This document shows positions 59,191 through 64,000 of a stretch of DNA of 64,000 nt, in pieces (the stretch's first letter is position 1; each line of letters starts with the position of its first letter). The position numbers and the translations under genes are program-made. This stretch comes from Dactylorhiza incarnata (lineage: Eukaryota > Streptophyta > Magnoliopsida > Asparagales > Orchidaceae): assembly GCA_033032865.1 (NCBI GenBank), contig JAWHQI010000201.1, forward strand, positions 4,589,501 to 4,653,500, written 5' to 3'. The notes beneath the pieces were generated by a model. That model did not search any database. It was given only the letters and a program-made list of their open reading frames with translations, and was not told the DNA's origin.

Positions 59191-59940
59191 TGTTGAAACC
59201 GATTTCTCGGTCTCCTGTGGAGCTCGGGGCCCTTACCGAAATGAGGGGTGGCTAGTCCTTACTGACCCCTCGAGGAGGGTGGACGGAAGATTAAGAATTT
59301 GACCAGGACCTTAGTCACAGCGAGGAGGTCCCTCCACTAACCCGGAAGATCGTTGAGCGCTTCCCCTCCCAAGCCAAAGCTGAGACTCGGGCACCTTGGA
59401 GAGCTCTGGAAATGCTAACCAAAGAAATCCTAAGGAGAGGGAAGCTGAAGTGAGATCCTCTCCAAAGGTGCCCTTAAGGTCCTATTTATAGATTTTCTGA
59501 TCTGGTCTGCAAATAACGGGATTCCGCCTTTAGATTTTACTATCTGTACCTCAAATGGGTCTGCTAACAGCCAAGCTCCGCTGTTTGGAGAGGCTAAGGG
59601 CAGACCACCAAGGGTAAAATGGTAAGTTGACCCTAATGATTTATGGATAAGGGGTTGCGATGGCCTTACTGCCGGAGCTCTCGCAGGCCTTCTCGCGGGT
59701 CCTGTCCGCGATCTCTTCGGGGGGATCGCCTTGCGAGAACCTTGCTGAAGGAGTTCTCGCGGGTCCTCTCGCGAATACTACCAGCGGCGTCTCTTTCAGA
59801 GGGTCGCCTCGCAAGGACCTCGCTGCCTATTTTGGTGGTCTGCCGAGGTCTCATCGGCTGGGGCCGATCTTGGCGAGGTCTGGATCTCGCCACTCCCGTC
59901 TCGCTCGATTTCCTTACCTGGCAAATATCGGGGTTGTACA
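59191..59940 (-). repeat. Tat3 3' LTR
   Basis: On the minus strand it starts TGTACAACCCCG and ends CGGTTTCAACA (750 bp, against 744 and 849 for Tat1 and Tat2). The TATA complement is at 59482-59491. CTCGCG-rich direct and inverted repeats lie at 59685-59815, upstream of it. The neighbour GACGA (59186-59190) may be the target duplication. The boundaries are inferred from one LTR only. Confidence 0.7.
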
Positions 59941-59956
59941 CAATCCCCGCTCTTCG
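59941..59956 (-). other. Tat3 candidate polypurine tract
   Basis: The minus strand reads CGAAGAGCGGGGATTG just inside the LTR, comparable to GTACGGGGATCA before the Tat1 LTR. Confidence 0.55.
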
Positions 59957-60054
59957 CGAGGACTAATGTCCTCGCGAAGAATCATCCAACCCTTGATATT
60001 CGACAGCTCCCGGATGCACTGTCAGGAATCTTTGTTGGGACCCACCCCGTAGGC

Positions 60055-60062
60055 TATAAATA
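60055..60062 (+). promoter_or_regulatory. TATA box of Tat3 antisense gene A
   Basis: GGCTATAAATATCGCC on +, 66 bp before the ATG at 60129 and outside the LTR. Confidence 0.65.
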
Positions 60063-60128
60063 TCGCCCCGAACCCCTACTGGCGCGCGCCGTTTCTTTTC
60101 TTCCCTTTCCGGTTTTAGCTGCCTGGAG

Positions 60129-61294
60129 ATGCCGATCTCTGAAGAAGCAGAGGCTCGCCTGAGGGCGATGAGAGCTGGCGGGCTACCTTCCACGACCAAG
60201 GTCCCCGCTTGGATGAACCGGCCGCCCCCCGCCCAAACGCCGAAAGTCAAGAAGGCGAAGGCGGCTCGTTGCTCCGGCGACGACTCTGTGATGTTGGACT
60301 CCTCCCCGGACGATCGCCGCCCCGAGGAGGTATGTGCTACTCGAATTTACGTCGATAAATCGCTCCTTACTAATTTTCACTCGCAGGATACTTTGCCGAA
60401 CGAGAACATTGGAGAACCCGCTGAGGGGTCTCGCAAGAGTCCACAGGCGGACCTGAACCTTGCGCGGAAGGATATCACCGGTATGATCTTAATCTCGCAT
60501 ACCGTAATACTTCTTTAACCCGTATATGACCTTCGTTACTATTTTCTTATAGTCTCGCCCTTGAAGTCCCCAGCCCGCCTGTCGTCGCGGCCGCCGTCTC
60601 CGCCTCCGGATAAAATCATAGATATGCCCGGGTTCCAGCTCCTGACGAGCGAGGAGACCGGTGGCTCCTCACCTCCAAAGATTCCCCCGACCAACAGCAC
60701 AGCTTATCCTGCTGGCCTGGGTAAATCCCTCTACCCCCACTACGGCAATGTGTTCCAGGGCCGTCCTTCAACTTCTCGCCGCCCTCTCGGTAAGCTCTAT
60801 GGCCTCGCCGAAACCACGCGTGATCTAGAGCTCGTCATCTAATCTTTTAAAATCTTGCAGACAATGCCGAGAATCCACATACCGATTCCGAGCTGGGTGA
60901 TGACGAGATGTCCCCCCTTCCTGACCAGGTGGAGGAATTCTTAGGGGATCCGCGAGATCCGGAAATGATGAAACAGCGAGCTGCAGAACTCTTGAGGAAG
61001 CATGGGCGAATGCTGATGGATCTCAATATGCAGGCGAGGCGGGATAGGGAAGCCGCGGAGGATAAGCACGCGGTCCTGATGGAGGAGTGTGCGAGGCTCC
61101 GGCAAGCGAGACACCGCGATCAGGATGAGATCGCCACGACGCCGGAGGTGCACATAGTGAGAATGAGAGACTACGCTTACCTCATGGATCGGGAGGGTCG
61201 CTTGGCGGAGGAATATTATAATTCTAGGGCACCGCCGAGGTCAGGGTCGCGGGGTGGCGGCCGGTGGAAATGGCTCCCCCACGATTCTCGTTAG
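60129..61294 (+). CDS. Tat3 antisense gene A (four exons, unknown function)
   Basis: Predicted exons are 60129-60329, 60387-60480, 60553-60789 and 60861-61294, all joined in phase across GT-AG introns of 57, 72 and 71 nt, giving about 321 residues. The N-terminus is basic and proline-rich (PPPAQTPKVKKAKAA, a possible nuclear signal), the middle is Ser/Pro-rich, and the last exon has a charged coiled-coil-like segment (about residues 205-260) ending in a Gly/Arg-rich tail. It runs opposite to Tat3, between the 3' LTR and gene B. No known domain is recognised. It corresponds in position and composition to the decayed Tat1 gene at 21259-23101. The clean splice phases argue for recent coding ability. 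Confidence 0.7.
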
Positions 61295-61736
61295 ACGTTG
61301 TATTATGACTAATAATCGTTATCCTTGAACGGTCTCGCCACGTTTTGTGACTCGCATATTCGCCACTCCTGCTGGCTGTTATTTCTTTCGACAATTAGTA
61401 TCACCTTTTATGGTTTCTCGCTGGTTATCAATAAATTTATTTATTTTGTTGCATCGTGCTCGCAAGGACCCTCTGTCCTCGCTAAACGTATTCTGCAGGG
61501 ATGTCGTTTGTGCTACCCTTGCGGGTTTTCCTCGCCAGCATACGTGATGTAATGTTTTTGTTGATACTCGTGCTCGCCGACGTTTGGACTTCCTCCCGCC
61601 CTTTTGCTTTGGCTATAAATAGGTGGTCTTGACTGGGCCAACCACCGCATTTATTCTCGACCTTCTTCCCCTTTTGCTGCAGAGCTCTCGCTCTTTCTCG
61701 TTCTCGTGCTTCTCCCTTTTCTCGCAGGTTTTCTTG
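61295..61736 (+). other. Intergenic region between Tat3 antisense genes
   Basis: It holds the 3' end of gene A, a TATA box at 61614-61621 and a pyrimidine-rich leader of gene B with CTTTTCTCGCAG (61715-61727), which could be a 5'-UTR acceptor. Confidence 0.55.
61614..61621 (+). promoter_or_regulatory. TATA box of Tat3 antisense gene B
   Basis: GGCTATAAATAGGTGG on +, about 120 bp before the ATG at 61737. It suggests a promoter separate from that of gene A. Confidence 0.65.
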
Positions 61737-63707
61737 ATGGGTGGCGATGCGGAGTCGGAGGGTCGGCGAAGGGTCGCGAAGGCCTTCGTCGAGCATAGCT
61801 TTTTTTCCTGCAACCTGACTGATGAGGAGTACTTCAGCGCAGTCGCTGATTACATCACCCCCCCCCCCCCCCCCCCGTTCGAGGCACACCGCCCTAGCGA
61901 GGACGACGTGATCAACAACCCGTTGGTCGACGAGCTGGCCATTCCTACCGCCCATTTCGCGGTCGATTTGCGCCTTCCCTTATGGCCCGAAGTTCGCCAG
62001 GTAATAGTCGTTCTCGATTACTTCCTATTTTTTTTTGCCACTCTAGTCTCGCTCGCCACGCGGATTAATCCTGTTCTCTCCGTCTGTTAGGTGCTCAAGC
62101 ATTATGGCGTGGTTCCCGGCCAGCTCACACCCAATGCCATGGCGGTGGTCACCGGTTTCGCCTCCTACCTCCGCGAGGAGCGAATCGAGTTCAGCCTTGC
62201 GGTCTTCCGGAAGCTGTTCTCCTTCCGAGCCTACAAAGATGGGACAGCCTACTTCGTGGGCACGGGCCCGAAGGTGGTTGAGACTGTCAACAAGGCCCAC
62301 TTCTGGGCCCAGAAGTTCGTCGTCGTCAAGGGGAACTTCGGCAACATTCCCCTCTCGCCGGTTCAACACAGCGAGACCACTTACCGGCCCACCGCCCTCG
62401 GCGGCCATGACGCCCTCCTCCATCAGTTCTTCTGCAAGAAGAACTTCGAAGTCGTCTACCTCCGCCGCAACCTAGACATGCTGCCTCCGGTTTTCGCCGG
62501 AGAAGGTAAAAATCTCGCCTAACATCTTTGTCTCAGTCCGCTAGCATATCATACTCATCCATATTATTGTTCGTTTTTGGCGAGCGAGATCTTCCCCTTC
62601 ACCCCCCCTATGCGAGCAATCGGAAAACCGACGCCACTATGGCCCTCGCTACCATGGGGGCGGAAGCTTGCCGAGGCATCGTCGCTCCGGCCGAGCCCTC
62701 CTCTCGCAAGAGGTCGGGGGCTTCCGGTAGCCATGCCGCCCCTTCGAAATCTCCGCCCAAGAAGAAAAGCAAGAAAAGCGCGGCCTCGCTCGCTCCGTCA
62801 AAAGGTAAGGAACCTCGCGAGGCCGCCTTCGATGAGTTTGACCTCACCGGCCTATCGGTGGGTGAGGACGAAGAGCCCTGCCTGGAGGTGGTCAGGACCT
62901 CCGCCCTTCCCATCCCGGTGAACCACTACAATTTCGGGCTCGGCCAGAGGCGTCGGGACAAGACCGGTGAGCCCCTCGTCACCTGGAAGCCGGAGACCAA
63001 CAGGGTGGACATTTCTTCTATCCTCCCCTCCTGGGTGGAGAAGGAGATGGTCAGTGGTCATGCTTTTGATCTCGCGTTCGCCTTGTATGGCCGCGAGGAT
63101 GCGGGGTCTTATAAGGATGAGACTGCGAGGACCCTTGCTTACGAGAGCGCGAGGTCCCAGCTGCGTTCTGCCGAGCTCGCCCATATGACGGGGAGGCGTT
63201 GCCTACAGTTGGAGCTTCAGAACGTGGAGCTTGCGAAGGCCTACCAGGGGGTTCTTGCCGAGAACACGCAGCTGAAGGAGAAGTTGCTCGCCGCGGAGGG
63301 CCGTGTGGTGAGTCATCTAGACCTCCCTCATCCTCCCTCTTCCGGGCCGTTTCACCTCTAACTGAACTTATCTGTAGGATGTCGAGGCCGTCGAGAGAGC
63401 CAATGCTCGCATCGAGACTTTGGAGGGCGAGGTGGCCGGGCTGAAGGCCCTAAACGGTGACCTTACCCGCGCCGTGGTTCCCCCCTCGCCTCGCCGTTTA
63501 AAAGAAGACCGGCGAACGCGAGATGAAGAGATCCGCGTGGGATCTATAGAGTCAGCTCGCTATATCTTCTCGGTGGCGAAGGCGATCGGCCTCTTGGCTG
63601 ATAATGCGGCCGACATGACTCTGGAAGACATCGTCCCGGAGCTCTTCCTCCCTCTTCCGCCCGTGAAGGATAGTGATGACGAAGAAGGCTCGGCGGATGA
63701 TTCTTGA
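61737..63707 (+). CDS. Tat3 antisense gene B (four exons, 'putative gypsy type transposon' domain)
   Basis: Predicted exons are 61737-62000, 62091-62505, 62589-63307 and 63378-63707, all in phase with GT-AG borders, giving about 575 residues. After an acidic N-terminus and a proline run coded by a long poly-C tract (61857-61876), exons 1-2 carry the domain known from plant gypsy-associated proteins (VLKHYGVVPGQLTPNA; LAVFRKLFSF). Exon 3 has a Lys/Ser-rich basic stretch (SPPKKKSKKSAA, possible nuclear signal), then a long coiled coil (about residues 400-490). The end is acidic (KDSDDEEGSADDS). The same domain and tail occur in the decayed Tat1 gene B. The molecular function of the domain is not known to me. 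The acceptor of intron 2 (62587-62588) is the least certain. Confidence 0.78.
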
Positions 63708-64000
63708 GCTCGCCACTATTTTTCCTTTTGCGCTGTAATTATGATCGGCGGGGTCGCCGAAGATTGTAACCAAACTATGGACTGGAATGCAAACTTTGTT
63801 TTGCTCAATGTCTTCTCTTTCTTGTCTTGTTATTTTCATGCATTGAATGTCTCGCCCTCGCTTGTTTCGATATCCGCCTTCGGTAAGGCTATTCTCGCGT
63901 TGGTCGTTCTCGCGTCGTGCGTCGTTGAATAGATAGGCATAGGATACCTTGGTTGCTCGGCCCTTTCGTCGTTTCTTAGGATTACTACCCCTTCGGGTTA
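63708..64000 (+). other. Downstream of Tat3 gene B
   Basis: T-rich sequence with CTCGC words, probably the 3' UTR and then Tat3 sequence leading toward its pol. No coding signal is seen before the window ends. Confidence 0.5.

Larger units (their letters stand above)
59191..64000 (-). mobile_element. Tat3: 3' part of a Tat-lineage gypsy element in reverse orientation
   Basis: A minus-strand 3' LTR (59191-59940) is followed inward by a purine-tract complement and two spliced antisense genes on + (60129-63707). This is the mirror image of Tat1 (pol, antisense genes, 3' LTR), so gag-pol should lie to the right of the window. The sequence is GC- and CpG-rich and much less decayed than Tat1. Confidence 0.8.

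Noticed and set aside
62104..62475. Alternative-frame ORFs overlapping Tat3 gene B (also 62577-62921 and 62608-62913 on the other strand)
   Set aside because: GC-rich shadow frames with Ser/Pro/Arg-biased composition. The frame with the known domain and matching splice phases is the coding one.

Overview
The window is nuclear DNA from a flowering plant with a large, repeat-rich genome. Essentially all of it is nested LTR retrotransposons. I see no ordinary host gene, rRNA or tRNA. The evidence is plant-type Ty1/copia (SIRE/Maximus) and Ty3/gypsy (Tat, Athila-like, Del-like) proteins, plant primer-binding sites, TG...CA termini and 5-bp target duplications. Monocot versus eudicot cannot be decided from what I see. 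All family names come from recognised motifs; no database search was run.

Layout. (1) 1-24036: a decayed Tat element (Tat1, + strand), starting inside gag. It is split at 1060/14265 by an unusually long solo gypsy LTR with TSD CCCAA, and that LTR is split in turn by SIRE copia A (4837-13234, - strand, TSD TTGCA). Tat1 pol resumes at 14270-17455, followed by tandem repeats, two decayed genes antisense to the element (19036-23101) and the 3' LTR. (2) 24037-26364: a diverged reverse-oriented relative of the same long LTR. (3) 26365-28640: the 3' end of copia D (- strand). (4) About 28640-34741: a non-autonomous Athila-like element (- strand). (5) 34742-53736: copia C (+ strand), split in its pre-integrase region by copia B (37714-48741, - strand). 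Copia B carries a gene antisense to the element. (6) 54029-54732: an LTR fragment resembling copia D. (7) 54733-57780: the 5' LTR and gag of Tat2 (+ strand). (8) 57780-59190: another gypsy-type LTR fragment. (9) 59191-64000: Tat3 (- strand), with its 3' LTR followed by two well preserved spliced antisense genes on the + strand; pol must lie beyond the window.

Main biological points. Two unrelated retrotransposon superfamilies carry accessory genes transcribed against the element between pol and the 3' LTR. In Tat there are two adjacent genes, each with its own TATA box; they are clean in Tat3 and decayed in Tat1. One contains the 'putative gypsy type transposon' (HYGVVPGQL) domain. In SIRE copia B there is one gene with a 5'-UTR intron and a plant-transposon-protein-like domain.

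In copia B the same palindromic module sits 8-9 bp upstream of the TATA box of the LTR and of the antisense gene, which suggests a shared control element. More broadly, most LTR families here with a recognisable TATA box have their own array of GC-rich palindromes in U3 upstream of that box. The words differ between families but the architecture is the same.
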